DNA of 64,000 nucleotides from Asterias amurensis (taxonomy: Eukaryota; Echinodermata; Asteroidea; Forcipulatida; Asteriidae). A model generated the notes under the pieces. The model ran no database searches and had not been told where the DNA came from. It saw nothing but the letters and a program-made list of their open reading frames with translations. The position numbers and the translations under genes are program-made. Of this stretch, positions 1-12,833 are shown in pieces (position 1 is the stretch's first letter; every line of letters begins with the position of its first letter). The stretch covers positions 18,070,450 through 18,134,449 of the forward strand of contig NC_092648.1 of assembly GCF_032118995.1 (NCBI RefSeq), in the 5' to 3' direction.

Positions 1-1281
1 ATGTAAAAAATTTTTTGTTCATTTTTTGGGCTATTTTGCTAGTAATGGGCAATGTTTTTGGCAAAGAATGAACAATAAATTAAACTAAAGTAAAGAACAC
101 TATATGAGCGTTATTAACAAACAATAAGATACAAAGATGTATAATTGAAACGGCATTAAAGTATAGTGATGATTAAATCAGTTACAATGGTCGTATTGTT
201 CTCTTTAGAACTTCACTTATAGACGATTTAGAAGATTGATGAGCGTAAACACAAGGGATGTGATTTGGTCAACCTGTACAGATACATTTTTTGACATTTC
301 CTTTGCTCTATAAAGGAACTTTTGAAAGTTGTTCATGAGGAACCAGTAAAAGTAAATGTAGTCCTTGTGCCCTGGCGTATGTCTCGAGACTGGTCTGGGT
401 CTCCCCACACCGGTCACCTAACTCCTCCTCAACGGACCCGTTTCTAGTTCTTGAGCTCAGACTGTCGGGTCAGGACTACTGCTGCCTTCTTACGGATTCC
501 AACAGTTACCGACCCAAGTGGAATGCTAAACCTCTTCAATAGATATTTCCCTCATCCTAAGGTTGACTCGAGAAAATTGAAAGTGAAAGCAATTTCAGAT
601 TTGAAGAAAATCCCCCCAAAGATCCAAACATGCTATCTTTATTCTAGTCCCTGAACAGGCAGACTTGAACTCAACTTCAACTTAAATCGGAACCGATTGT
701 GGTGCTTTAATACCCTTTTGTCCCCGACCAAACAATTTACAACGAGTTTGATATCAAGAAAGAAATGTTTCTGAATGTAAAACTACAGTATGAGAAACCC
801 GAATTTCCTGTCATTGGAATTCATTGGGTAACGTTTTTGCAAGTCACTTGTGTCTCTTTTTCAAGAGGGAGTTATAACCTAGATCCATGCCTATCAAGCA
901 CTTGAATAAGGCTTATCTTTGATACCATTACTTCCTTCCTTCAAACTTCTGAATAGGAAGAGTAGCATAATATGGGTAATACAGTGAAAGTAGCAAAAAT
1001 ATGTAAAATAATAACGGATATCATTGAACTTTCGTCTCCCGCCGATTCCCCGCCCCGCCCCCCACGTCGCACCATTGTACACACCCAACTCGATAGTCAC
1101 GTGCACGTGCTATAACGATCTGGATCACATTATTATGGATACATGTTTACGTACATCGCGTGTGTTGTGCGGTAACTGCTGATGCACTACATGCATGTTG
1201 TTGTGTACACCTGCACTTCAAGCGCTGGACCGATCATTGGACTTGTCACTCAGCTATGTTTTCTTGAACTTTCTTTGAATA
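1..1281. other. 5' flank of first SGPP gene, no gene seen
   Basis: No convincing coding exon was found in this stretch. The short open frames at 217-417 and 451-654 have no recognisable domain. A GC-rich patch at about 1036-1072 and a double CACGTG motif at 1098-1109 lie within 250 bases of the first SGPP start codon, so the last few hundred bases may hold its promoter and 5' untranslated region. No clear TATA box could be assigned. Confidence 0.4.
1098..1109. promoter_or_regulatory. Tandem CACGTG E-box pair
   Basis: Two CACGTG hexamers lie directly end to end (1098-1103 and 1104-1109), about 175 bases upstream of the SGPP copy 1 start codon. CACGTG is the classical E-box bound by bHLH-leucine-zipper factors such as MYC/MAX and USF. 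Position and perfect duplication make a regulatory role plausible, but there is no direct evidence. Confidence 0.3.
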
Positions 1282-3878
1282 ATGAAGGCCGTCCCTGAAA
1301 GCACCCTGCCACTCTACAACGAGCAAAATGTGGCTGAACTACAGCGGTTTTTTGGTCTGGAATTAGCCGCTAAAACAGCCGAAGAATGCGTGCAAAAAAC
1401 AGTTGAACTTGCCAATAATCATGATGGCAATGATGTACGTGTTGACGACATGGACCGCGGTGGTGTCACTTACTTTCAGCTGAAACACCGCAAATCGGGG
1501 GAAGCCCATGAGAGTTGCAACGGGGACGCTGGGTCACCAGCACCCGTCAACTCGGAGGAAGCAAATTCAAGCCCCAGGGAGAGGTACCATGTTGGGAGCT
1601 GGTTTTGGTATTGTGTGTTCTCCTTTGGTGCTGCGCTAGGCGATGATCTGTTCTACTTCTTCGTTTTCCCGTTTGCCATTGCCAACATGTCATGGTGGGT
1701 CATCCGACGATTGCTGATGGTATGGGGGTTTTGTATGTTCATTGGGCAGGCGAGTAAGGAAATCTTGCAGTGGCCAAGACCCAGTGAGCCACCTGTGATA
1801 CGCTTGGAGAAGCGGTATTTCAAAGAGTATGGTATGCCATCTACCCATGCTATGGTTGGTACATTGGTCCCATTTACATTGTTGGTCAGCACATGGAATC
1901 ATTATGAGGTAGGTGTGTCCACAGTCCATCCCCAGTAGCAGTAACATTTCATAATAAACTTTAGTATTTTATTTATGTTAAATTGACCTTTATTTCAATG
2001 GGAAAATGTTAATTTATTTAACAGTGCCACATAGTCAAGATCAAGCTAGGAGTTCCTCCCTCCTGCCTAAAACCCAATTGAATGTTGTTCCTATGAAAGG
2101 AGCCGGTCAATCATTATATCAAGATAAAGTGGGGATTAATGGAGGAAGACAATTACACTCAATGGTCTAATTTCTAAGGAATTCAAATTGAGCATCAAAT
2201 TGAACTCAAAACTATTAAAAATGGGCTGTTTTTTGTTAAGAGCAGAGTAGCACATTATGTTTAAGAGCTTGCCCTTCGCAACCCTCCATCCTCCTGAGGT
2301 TTTTACCAGGAAGATGGAGGGTCATGAACAATGCAACTAATTACTAACTAGCCCCTTGACAGCTTTGGTCAATCAGACACAAGAAATGGTATGATCTAAC
2401 TTGTTTGTGAGAAAATATTACATGGCAGCACTTTTGATTGATGATCATTCATTTGTTGATTTTGTTCTTTTGTTTGACAGTACCCACACATGCTTGGCAT
2501 TGTCTTGGCATGCAACTGGACGTTGTTGGTTTGTTGCAGCAGACTGTACCGAGGAATGCATTTTATTTTGGTAAGTCACATGGTCAACACTCAACAGGTA
2601 TATCAGGATCTGTTTTGCCACAGGCAGTGTGGTAGACATGGTGGTGGGCGGTGCTGGGCGGGCCTGCCTAATGTAATGCCCAAGCATTATGCTGCCAATC
2701 CCAACACAGATTTCAAACTAGTGTCCACTGAGCATTGATCTGAAACACAGCTAATGATAAGGAGTATCAAATGTCGCAGAGAAAGAACAACAGTCAAAAG
2801 GCCATTGAACTTATTGCATGGCCCCATCATGAACAGTTTGGAAACCTGGCATCAATGATCATGCCTACCTGAAGCTTGCACTTCAGCAATAAAGGTTTTA
2901 CAATTAAACATTAATAATTGTGTTGATCTGCGCGCCTTTGGAGAACTTCAAAATATGTGAATGATTTATTGTTCACCACTTAAATTGGTATGGCTACAAC
3001 AACCTGGAACTGTAGACCTGGAACATTTTGTGTAAAGTTTTGCTATGCTTTTTGTGAAATCATTGACTGTGCGTAGTAAATATGTTTCTATGGTTGCAGA
3101 AGCACCAAATTCACCTTGTTGATCAATGTTGCCATAGAAGGTAAATTGAAGCACACATTTTGTTGTGCTATGTTGGATTAAAACATCGCCCTTTCCTGGT
3201 TAAAATCAATAGCAAAAACATTAGAGGGTGCTAATTGAGCTCCTAAAATCATGCACAATCCAAGTTTAGTTCAAAAGTTGACTGATTTATTCTGCTCATA
3301 TTGATTGACTATAATTCCAATTGTGACTTTTTCAGGATATTGTGGCAGGTGTGACACTGACGTGCCTACTGATGGCCCTCATCTGGCCCTGGCTGGATAT
3401 GTTGGACCACTTCCAGTTAACCCATCCCTACGCACCTGTCATCATCATTACTGTCACGCTCCTTCTCTGTATCCTGTATCCAGCCCTGGATGGTGTTGGT
3501 GCAACCCGGAAAGACACCATCTCTATCCTTGGCGCCATGGCTGGCGGTTCCTCTGCCTTTTGGTTCAACTACCACAACGGGATCTTACCCGACGCCGATG
3601 GACCACTTGGCGGGGTGATTATGTGGCCCGATATGCCAACCGCTGGTATTATGTTTGTTAAGTATGCTTTGGTGAAAGTATGTGCTATTATTTTGTTCTT
3701 CGGAACAAAGTTCCTTGTGAAGAAATTCTTCTATTACGTGGTTGGCATCGAAGTAAATGAAGAGACAAAAAAGCTGTTGATTGTCCAGATACCTTATGGC
3801 TATATCCCGCATTGGTTAACCATGATCATTGGGTTTCAATTGGGACCATGGATTTACAGGTGGCTTGGACTGGAATGA
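1282..3878 (+). CDS. SGPP1: Sphingosine-1-phosphate phosphatase, copy 1
   Basis: This predicted enzyme dephosphorylates sphingosine-1-phosphate (and dihydro-S1P) to sphingosine in the endoplasmic reticulum membrane. Coding exons are 1282-1908, 2481-2570 and 3336-3878, all phase 0 with GT-AG introns, giving 419 residues (human SGPP1 is about 441, SGPP2 about 399). The PAP2-type active site is complete: K159-x6-R166-P167, PSTHA at 186-190, and S229-R230...H236...D240, the last motif split across the exon 2/3 junction. The N-terminal 105 residues are polar and poorly conserved; several hydrophobic segments follow. The C-terminal part keeps the SGPP hallmark IPYGYI. The ATG fits the paralogues and nothing in frame lies upstream. 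It heads a three-gene tandem array and is the most diverged of the three. SGPP1 versus SGPP2 orthology is not resolved by eye; the symbol denotes the family. Confidence 0.93.
1909..2480 (+). other. SGPP copy 1 intron 1
   Basis: Donor GTAGGT and acceptor TTTGACAG bound this 572-base intron. At about 2278-2325 a short hairpin-like motif built on CCCTCCATCCTCCTG recurs in intron 1 of the third copy (about 17050) and, diverged, at about 60150. Nothing else was recognised. Confidence 0.6.
2571..3335 (+). other. SGPP copy 1 intron 2
   Basis: A 765-base intron with donor GTAAGT and acceptor TTTTTCAG. It interrupts the third catalytic motif between its histidine and its aspartate, exactly as in the other two copies. 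No internal gene or clear repeat was seen. Confidence 0.6.
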
Positions 3879-4003
3879 AAATGAAAAAACACAGACACTA
3901 ATCCTATCCTTTATATTCTTGGGTCTGTTTTGTGTAATATTTGATTGAAACACTGATCCTAACAAGAACAGTTACTGTATGTGATGCTAAAATTACTGCA
4001 TTC

Positions 4004-4390
4004 TTAAAGGCAGTGGACACTATTGGTAATTGTCAAAGACTAGCCTTCACAGTTGGTGTATCTCAACACATGCATAAAATAACAAACCTGTGAAAATTTG
4101 AGGTTAATCGGTCATCGAACTTGCGAGATAATAATGAAAGAAGAAAAAACCCTTGTCACACGAAGTTGTGTGCGATGAGATGGTTGATTTCGAGACCTCA
4201 AGTTCTAAATCTGAGGTCTTGAAATCAAATTTGTGGGAAATTACTTCTTTCTCGAAAACTATGGCACTTCAGAGGGAGCCGCTTCTCACAATGTTTTATA
4301 CCATCAACCTCTCCCCATTACTCGTCACCAAGAAAGTTTTTATGCTAATAATTATTTTGAGTAATTACCAAAAGTGTCCACTGGCTTTAA
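4004..4390. mobile_element. TTAA-bounded MITE, family 2, copy a
   Basis: A 387-base element that begins with TTAAAGGCAGTGGACAC and ends with GTGTCCACTGGCTTTAA, so the ends form inverted repeats of roughly 25-28 bases with TTAA at both extremities. A second copy of the same length, in opposite orientation, lies at 49272-49658. There is no coding capacity, so it is non-autonomous. TTAA at both ends fits a piggyBac-type target-site duplication, although TTAA could also be part of the repeat itself. Directly after it comes a short motif (about 4387-4420) that recurs at about 8308-8335. Confidence 0.75.
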
Positions 4391-4901
4391 AGGGAGTGTA
4401 CACCTTTGGTAAATTCTCCAAAAATTAACTACCATAAAAATTTACTTTGTAAAGATCACTGGAGAGATGTTGATAAAACAGCAGTAGAAAACAAACGACT
4501 TTGAAATATTGTAATTTCAGAAAGTAATAATTGGTCACCCAAAAAATTGAATCTGAAAAAGGCTTCATATAGGCATGAAGCCAGAGCTGCCTTTTCAGGT
4601 CTCTGAAATCTAAAAGCACACAGTTCTATGAAACTGGTCTTAAATAGTACTAACAATAAGTTAAATTAATTTTGGTTTACCCATATAAACCGAAGCGATG
4701 TGTGTAATCGTACTAGTACTTTCCCTAGTTCTGTGAATTTTGTTTATAGGCACATCAGGCCAACTCGGGTGGGAATCGAACCAAACAAGAAAACTCCATT
4801 ATCTGTATTTGATTGTTAACGGTCCTGTAAATGTATTTAAAATACCTTTTTTTTTTTTTTTCAATGAAATGAAGTGTTTAAAAGTTGTATAGTAATCTCC
4901 C

Positions 4902-5277
4902 TTAAAGCCATTGGACCCTTTCGGTTCAGAAAAAAAAAAAAAAAAAATCACAGATTTACAAATAACTTACAGGGTTTAGAGAAGGCAATGGTGAAAGACT
5001 TCTCTTGAAATATTATTCCATGAAATGCTTTACTTTTTGAGAAAACAGCAAAACAATATAAATTCTCGTTAACGAGAATTACGGATTTATTTTAAACACA
5101 TGTCATGACACGGCGAAACGCGCGGAAACAAGGGTGGGGTTTTCCGTTGTTTTCTCCCGACTCCGATGACCGATTGAGCCTAAATTTTTACAGGTTTGTT
5201 ATTTGATATAGAAGTTGTGGTACACAAAGTGTGGGCCTTGGAAAACAATGTTTACCGAAAGGGTCCAATGGCTTTAA
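4902..5277. mobile_element. TTAA-bounded MITE, family 3, copy a
   Basis: A 376-base element starting TTAAAGCCATTGGAC and ending GTCCAATGGCTTTAA. Terminal inverted repeats of about 22 bases include the CTTTCGG/CCGAAAG segment. A near-identical second copy occurs at 55626-56000. It holds a long A run near its left end and an internal palindrome CTCGTTAACGAG. The right half resembles the family 2 elements. No coding capacity. Confidence 0.75.
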
Positions 5278-7880
5278 CAGTGGTGTTAGATGCCCAAGTC
5301 CAAGTCCGAATTTTGTCCAAATAGCACAGCTTTAAGCTGGCTATTCATTGCTTCCCAACTTTACATGTAAACCACTGATATTGCTTCAAACGGCACAATC
5401 GGCAGTTTAAAATTTACAAGCTAACTGATCCCATGGGCTGGTCACTTTAAAAATTTAAAAGCAAGCCCTGTTGTAGTGATATGGTTTGGATATGTAGGCC
5501 TATGTAATTTAAACTATTTTGTATCTGTATTCTGTATTGGTCTTTTCACAAGTCACCTGCTTCTCGGGCAAGCTTTAAACACTCACCAATTTCTTGTTGC
5601 CTTATATATAAATAATTTTTATATTTGGGGTTTAATTTGACTGACTTAAAAAGCCAGAGATAACAATGCTGCTGAAAAAGCCAAGTGTGTTTGGGGTGGG
5701 GGGGGGGGACACCCTTACCTATTAAATCTTCACATTTACGCAAAATGGTCACATGTGTGTCATTGTACATGTAATAAATGCAGCTCAAACGTTCACACAT
5801 ACTGCTTTGTGTTGACCGTATCTGTGTGTACATAACTTGGAAGTGTCTTTTATGTTTAAACCTTACTGGTTACATGTATCGCCAAGGGTGAACTAATAAT
5901 AGTAGAATGTATGTTTCATTGATAGCTACACAAACACAATGTGCTATTGTTATTGGGGTGGGGGAATAATATAGTTTGAAATTGTTTTATCAAAAAAAAT
6001 ATGCAAGACGAGCATTGTATGGTATTAATTTCAGATGGAATGTGTAATATGTAGCCTTTAAAACAATGGACGTCCCACTCACTAGATAAGTGTAGTTTTT
6101 CTGTACAAATGATTGAAATGTACTACTTGTCCATGCTTTTGTACATTTGTACACTCGTTCTTAGTACACTCCCTGTTAATGGATTTGAGTTTCAGTGATG
6201 TTTGGTGCACACTGTGGACTGTATGCTTAGTCAGATGTAAACACATGATATAACACATGCAGGTAAATAGGTTGAATCTTTACTCAAAAGATTAGCATTT
6301 TCTGTGATGCAATCTTAAAAACTTGCATGGGATGTATCCATATGCAGCCATGTGTGTGTTGAGAGGTCTGTGGAATTGTTTGAAAATAAGCCTTTATTTG
6401 TATATTGATCAAAAGCCTTAAATTTACAACTCGGTGGTGGCCATTAATATTTATTTCATCATAAACATGGTTTTTAAGTCTGTGAATTTACAAATGACTA
6501 GAATTATTATTAGGGTGGAAGTGTCTTACTGTGTCTAGATAGGTAGTATTAGCTGTTACTGCGAGTATAGTACACTGGTTGCTGCATATACATTGGTTGC
6601 TATGGGAATGTAGTCCAGTGATTGGTACGGGTAAAATGTAGTTTCATTTATTGCGATGTACGGGTACAGCTCATCATGTTTTTGCGGCTTTCTAGTGAAA
6701 AAATGACATATTATGTGACGCAAAACCAATCACAAAGCAGAATATATGTAATATTCCTTATAACATTTTCAAATTAACAATCGTGTAATAATATAATATT
6801 GACAATATTGAAAAATAATTTTCTAGGTTTTAGTTATTATTGAATGGAAGATTTTGCAGTGGTATTGAAAATGTTTTATTCCCTGTTAGAATATTTAACG
6901 TGCATGCAGACATTTAATCATGTTGTTGGCATAAATGTATAAAGTATTCTTGTAATTCTCCTAATTTAGTCATAGTTTTTGGGTATGAAGGTGGTAAAAT
7001 TTGAGAGAAAGTATCCTTCCATATAAACAAGTACCACCCTGTTAATATTGTGGATTGTTCAACTATTATGTCATAAAAATTATGTATTTTCTTTTTGTAA
7101 ATTCAAGAATGAATCTCATTCAATGTTCTTTCCATAAATAAACTTTCATTTCTCTTTCATTGAACCGCCATCCGAAAGGAAAAGTAGGTGAACCTTTATG
7201 TTGTCTAAGGGTCATTAATGGACTGAGTAAACAAAGACTATGTCAAACACAGTAGCTATAGGTCGTTAAACAGATTTATATTTTTGATTAGATTGAAAGC
7301 CATGGGCTTCCCAAGTTTAAGGCAAACACTGAAGTGCAAAATAGTCCTCATGATTACAGTACATTGTTTTTATTTAACTTATTGCTACTGAAATCTTTAC
7401 AATCTTTTTCATCTTCCCAGCATGTCACATCTTAACAGTTTCTTACTTACTTTTTGTACTACATTTGTATTGAGTTCATTAAATGTTTTTACCGTGGTAC
7501 TCACTGCATGCACACCTAGCCTACGCCTACATTGATAGTTCACACAAACCTTTGTGGTTGTAGATTCATGTTCAAATTTACTATGATTGGACTAGCCATA
7601 AGCCATAGAGATTCCAAAAGTTCTGTCTTGGCTTCCTTTTCACAATTTGTCATCTTCTTTTAAAGAAGTATAATTCAAACAAAAACAAATTATTGAAAAA
7701 ATGTTTCTTTTAGAAGTAAAATTGTTTATAACTTCAGTTAAAAGGTACATTATAATACTATGTAAATGTTATTTGTTTTGATGATCTGTGTTATCATATT
7801 TTGATTTACTATTTTGTCCTTATGGGTAATTGGTTGACTGAGAATAAGATTTGATAAATAGATATTAATTGAAAGTGCTA
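5278..7880. other. AT-rich 3' flank of SGPP copy 1
   Basis: No coding exon recognised. A candidate polyadenylation signal AATAAA lies at 7137-7142; if used, the SGPP copy 1 3' untranslated region would span more than 3 kb including two MITEs, which is possible but unproven. A run of G occurs at about 5698-5708. The 95-codon minus-strand frame at 5546-5833 resembles nothing known. Confidence 0.4.
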
Positions 7881-8270
7881 TTAAAGGAACACGTTGCCTT
7901 GGATCGGACGAGTTGGTCAAAACAAAAGCGTTTGTAACCGTTTTTTATAAAATGTATATGGTTGGAAAGATGTTATAAAAGTAGAATACAATGATCCACA
8001 CAAGTTTGCCTCGAAATTGCGTGGTTTTCCTTCTACTGTGCGAACTAACATGGTCGGCCATTTATGGGAGTCAAAATTTTGACCCCCATAAATGGCCGAC
8101 GTGTTAGTCGACGAGGTAAAAGGAAAACCACGCAATTTCGAGGCATGTTTGTGTGGATCATTGTATTCTACTTTTACAACATCTTTCTACCCATATGCAT
8201 TTTATAAAAAACGGTTACAAACGCTTTTCAAAGACCAACTCGACCGATCCAAGGCAACGTGTTCCTTTAA
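7881..8270. mobile_element. TTAA-bounded foldback MITE, family 1, copy a
   Basis: A 390-base element, almost a complete palindrome. The left arm starts TTAAAGGAACACGTTGCC and the right arm ends with its complement; the arms meet near 8073-8085 around a GGGAGTCAAAA/TTTTGACCCCC centre. Both ends carry TTAA. A second copy lies at 19733-20083. The short frames at 7917-8135 (minus) and 8092-8289 (plus) are mirror images produced by the palindrome and are not genes. Confidence 0.8.
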
Positions 8271-10010
8271 GTATGTTTTTGTGTGGTGAAGGGTAGAAGA
8301 CAGTTTCGAGGGAGTGTACACCTCTGGTAAATGACTTGGCATGTCCTTTGGCGTGTCCATCGACTATTTCTGGGTCAGGGCGACCAGGAAAAATTGTGGG
8401 AAATAAAATGTGATTTTAACTCTATTTCTGCGTAAGTTTTGACCCAGTTTTGCATCAACTTGACACAGATTGGGTCAGGCCTCCTGGGTTCCGGGTCCAT
8501 TCTGACCCCAGAGTTTTCAAAAAGTGAGTCAATGCCACATGCCTAGAATGTCACATTGGTTCATTGACCATGCCTTTCAGTACTGTACTTCCAGCTTCAA
8601 AGGATGGCTGGATTATTATATGTCTTATAGCAATCAAAATTCAAGCCTTTTACTGATGTTTGACGGTATTTTCAGAAGTATAAGAAAGAAATTAATATTT
8701 TGAAAGAAAAGACAAGAGTCTTTCTAACTCAATTGAATGTGAGGAGCATGTTTTAATGTGTTTTAAGTTGCATGATAATGCACATTTTTACACAAAATGG
8801 TTTCCCATGGTGTACGCTTCCTTTGAATTTCAAGCTATAAAAAATAAGGCTTTGTGCTTCGATTACTGAAATGTATACTTTTGCAGTTGAAGTTAATTAT
8901 ATAAATCTAATAAAAATAGAACATGTGTAAAAAAATAAATCTGTCCTGGATTGAACATAAACCCTGAAACTTTGTCTTATTTCTTGTCTGGACTGCTGAT
9001 ATTAAATACATTGTAGTGTTTTATTTTGATCAGTGTTGCACATTAGGGGAGGGGCGGGGGGGGGGACTCAGAATGGGGTTGTGTTGCACAGAGAAGATAT
9101 AGGGGCTGGGGGATTAGTTAAATGGGATTAGGTTTAGAGGTTTAGCCAATCCATTCAGTGCCTTCATCGATTCGTATGAAACAATTTCATTTTAATGAAC
9201 TGAATAGAGGAAAAATAAAAAGGTCTCATTCTCTCTACATCAAGGGACACATAGTATTTATTAAGTCTGGAGATTTTACTGAAATAGGCGGCTGAACCAC
9301 CCAACTATAAAGATACAGTGTTGTTTGCAACTTAGTCCACAATCCCTTTTGATTTAGTATCATCATTGGCATGGGCAATTTTGCCTAATTACACAAAACA
9401 ATTGTCAATCCTCATAGAAATGATGAGGGATAAAGACTAGCCTATTTAAGATTCCCTCAACTGTTCATGCCTATTTTGAATTTACTATAAATCTCTTTCA
9501 AATTGCATCCCATTGTTCTCCCATAGACTAGCTCTATGGTTATCCAGTGTTGGTGGATTATTCCATAATAAACCGAATTTTTACCCCAATCGAAAATGAC
9601 CCCACACGAGGTCCAATGGAATGGTCCTCCGCGGTTGAGTACTCCATGAATGATATCCACGGCTTTGTTGTTGGTTACCTCACGAGGGTAAACCATAGAG
9701 TAATATGGGTAAACGAACTTTGTCCATAGAGAGCCCGCGAGCGAGCTGTGGGCGCGGTTTTATTATTAATTGTAAACAAATATTGCAACTAAACACGCTA
9801 CGTACGAATGTACACACACGTACACATTCTAGATGGGGTCGTGACACAATATAGGCCTACACAAGACCCAACAGGCAATAGTTGTAACTCTACCTCCATG
9901 CTCTATAACATATGGTGGGTTTATTCATCAGTGGTGGATTCACAATTAGGCCCATGAACATTCCCGAAGCTTATGTGCATTTGCAGTTCACTCTATAACC
10001 GTCTCCAATC
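8271..10010. other. 5' flank of SGPP copy 2, no gene seen
   Basis: No exon was recognised. A G-rich run lies at about 9052-9065. The small open frames at 9457-9729 on both strands look like chance overlaps. The last 300 bases before 10011 should include the promoter of SGPP copy 2, but no clear core promoter element was found. Confidence 0.35.
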
Positions 10011-12560
10011 ATGAAAGTGACGATTACTTGGCCGAAAATATTCGGTTCATCATTAGAGCAAAGTAGATTACCATTCTACGACGCATACACCGTGGCGAAA
10101 CTCCAAAGATGGTTTGGTCTCTACCCCAATTATGCTTCTTTTGAGAACAACGGACATCCACCGTCTGTGACCAAGAACTACAACCACTGGGGAGGAGAGA
10201 AAAACACCGGCCAAGGACAGTTGGAGCACCCGGGAGAAAACTTCACCAGTGATGATGATGAGGCGGGAAAGAAAGATGAAGCGCCTTGCTTCATTGCCCA
10301 AAATAAGCTGTGGTATTACTTGTTTTCTTTTGGAGCTTGGCTTGGAGACGACTCATTTTATTTCGTTGTTTTCTCCCTGGTTATTTCAAATCTATCGTGG
10401 TGGGTCTCAAGACGAATGCTTCTAATCTGGGGAATTTGTATGTATATCGGGCAGGCGGCAAAGGAGATGTTGAAATGGCCGCGGCCAAGCGAACCACCTG
10501 TTGTCCGGTTGGAGAGAAGGTACTTCATGGAGTATGGGATGCCGTCCACTCATGCCATTGTCGGTACATTGATGCCATTCACATTTTTGTTCGGCACTTG
10601 GGATCACTATGAGGTAATACTCTTTTCACAAGAATGACCTTCTTAGTTTGTGTGAAGATGCAGTTACATGTACATTTTAGTCTCGTTTAAAAAAAAAAAA
10701 CTTATACAAACAAAAACAAGGGAATATGAATTTCTCGTCGGATGAATTTGACTTCATTTTTACCGTGAATTTGTTCTTAAAACTAGAATTTTGGAATTGG
10801 TCTCACGTTTTTAAAATGTTTATTGGAATTGTGCAGAGTAAAACCGTCAGTAACAATTGCACCCGGATGCTGGTATTCTAAAAAAGCAAAATATTGTTCT
10901 CTGCTTCAAAAGCTCAATGCCATTTGGGGTGAAGCTTGGATAGTGAAAGGCTTTATGACGATGACTAGAGCAAGCTATAGTCATACTTTTATGATTGATG
11001 TTTGACCTTTTTCCCTTTTCTATAGTATTCACACACATTGGGCACAATATTAGCTTTCAGCTGGGCTATGCTGGTATGTTTCAGCAGACTGTACAAAGGA
11101 ATGCACTTTATTCTGGTAAGTGACTGGGGAAAAAATGTCTGTATAAAAAGCAATTATTATAATTTATTTATAAGATTATAATATTTTAACATTTTTTGTT
11201 TATTTCTCCGTGAAAGGATTGTTAGGGACCTTTGAGGGTTATTTTGTTGAAGGATATTCGTTTAATCAAATGTATTTTTTTAATTATTTGTGCGTTCATG
11301 TATGTATTTTGACCCAGATAATATAGTGTATAAAACAGTGTAGTTACACACTGCCTTAGAAGCTTCACAGTCCACTGATCCCCACAGCAAGCACATCGCG
11401 CATTTGGTGACCAGACACGGAATTTGCCCTTTTGTAATTATAATATTTACACACACCTATTAAATTGTGAATTGCAACCAGCAACATCATAGTAGTGGTA
11501 GTGAAACCTGCTCAGTCATGATCAATGCCAGCTCATCCACACTGCAGTCTGCATATGTGTGGAAAGTGGGGAGAGGTGACATTGTTATGCAGTGACTGGC
11601 CAAATTCTTTTCTTTTTTCTTGAAAAAAATCTGTTCAAGATTATTTCTTCCTCTCATGATAGACAGCATTTTCTAGGGAGCAAAAAAAAAGATTGCAAAG
11701 TAGAGGTTGGCAAATATTATTATGATCATTATGTTCTTGTTGCATAGTTCTTATGGTTTGTATTTGTTTTGCCACAGCTAGATGGTTCACATTGTCAGAT
11801 GTCTGTGAAGGTGTGGTCTCACAGATGAAATGACCATCCTCAAGATAAAGCATCTAAGATAAATCAAGATGTGTGAATATATTCATCAAGCCACATCCTT
11901 ATGCAAGTAGAATACATGGTAACAAAAACGATATCTCTCATGTGATATTATTGTGTTTTTATATTTTCTTTTTCTACTTCTTTGTGTGTTGTTTTATGAC
12001 TCTTTTTGCTGATATAGGACCTTGTGGCTGGTGTGACTATAACATTGGTTCTGATGCTGCTCCTTTGGCCATGGCTGGACCAGATGGATCACTTCCTGCT
12101 GACCCATCCCCAGGCCCCACTTGTGGTCATCTCAACATCAGTGTTCCTCTGCATCATCTACCCCTGCCAGAATGGGGTTGCTTCAACCAGAGCTGATACC
12201 ATCACTATCCTTAGTGCAGTGTCTGGTGCGCTTTGTGGCTTTTGGTTCAACTACCGTATCGGGATGCTCCCTGATGCCCTTGCCCCTCTCGGGGGCGTCA
12301 TCGGGTGGCCAGGCTGGACCACACTAGGGTTAATGCTCATCAAGTACTTGATGGCCCAGCTACTAACTGCTGTCATGTATTTGGCAGTAAGAGCATTTCT
12401 ACTGCAAGCGATTCCAGTTATTTACAACATTGAGATCAATGAACGCACCAAGCGGCTGTTGTTCGTAGAGCTACCGTATCGTTACATCAATTACTTTGGA
12501 GTAGGTGCTTTCTCATATGTTATTATCCCCCTATTGTTCCAAAAACTTAATTTGGATTGA
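10011..12560 (+). CDS. SGPP1: Sphingosine-1-phosphate phosphatase, copy 2
   Basis: Second SGPP paralogue, predicted to hydrolyse sphingosine-1-phosphate at the endoplasmic reticulum membrane. Coding exons 10011-10613, 11026-11115 and 12018-12560, all phase 0, encode 411 residues. Catalytic motifs are intact: K151-x6-R158-P159, PSTHA at 178-182, and S221-R222...H228...D232. The 100-residue N-terminal region starts MKVTITWPK and has an acidic stretch DDDE near residue 81. The C-terminus holds VELPYRYI, which closely matches vertebrate SGPP. Exon 2 is exactly 90 bases, as in the other copies. Exon 3 is much closer to copy 3 than to copy 1, so copies 2 and 3 probably arose from a later duplication. 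A polyadenylation signal AATAAA lies at 12828-12833. The symbol denotes the family, as orthology to SGPP1 or SGPP2 is not settled. Confidence 0.94.
11116..12017 (+). other. SGPP copy 2 intron 2
   Basis: A 902-base intron with donor GTAAGT and acceptor GATATAG. It separates the catalytic histidine (exon 2) from the aspartate (exon 3). The open frames on its minus strand (11487-11853) are AT-rich and show no domain. Confidence 0.55.
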
Positions 12561-12827
12561 TTGGATGGGTGATTTAGGAGTTTAAGAAGGGGTTAGGAAC
12601 CCCTGTTTTTTAATTAATGTACATTAATTGCAAACGAACAATGCAAGGCTCCTCATTATGGGGGGGGGGGTGCGATTGGGTTCAAGCTCAGTTTCCAGTT
12701 ACATTTTCTGTAAAAATAATATTGATTTTGGTTTCATTTTTATTTTGTGCATTTATTTTGCATACAGAAATTTTTTCAGTTTTGTTTCTGAAATGATGTT
12801 GTTTGAAATCAGTTTCTCAATCACAAC

Positions 12828-12833
12828 AATAAA
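12828..12833 (+). promoter_or_regulatory. Candidate polyadenylation signal, SGPP copy 2
   Basis: AATAAA found 268 bases after the SGPP copy 2 stop codon, on the gene strand, in AT-rich sequence. It is the first canonical hexamer I noticed downstream of the stop. Confidence 0.45.

Noticed and set aside
451-654. 67-codon plus-strand frame near the window start
   Set aside because: No domain, no homologue recognised and no splice context.
7917-8289. Two similar small proteins on opposite strands
   Set aside because: They are the two arms of a palindromic MITE; a similar pair appears in the other copy at 19705-20165.
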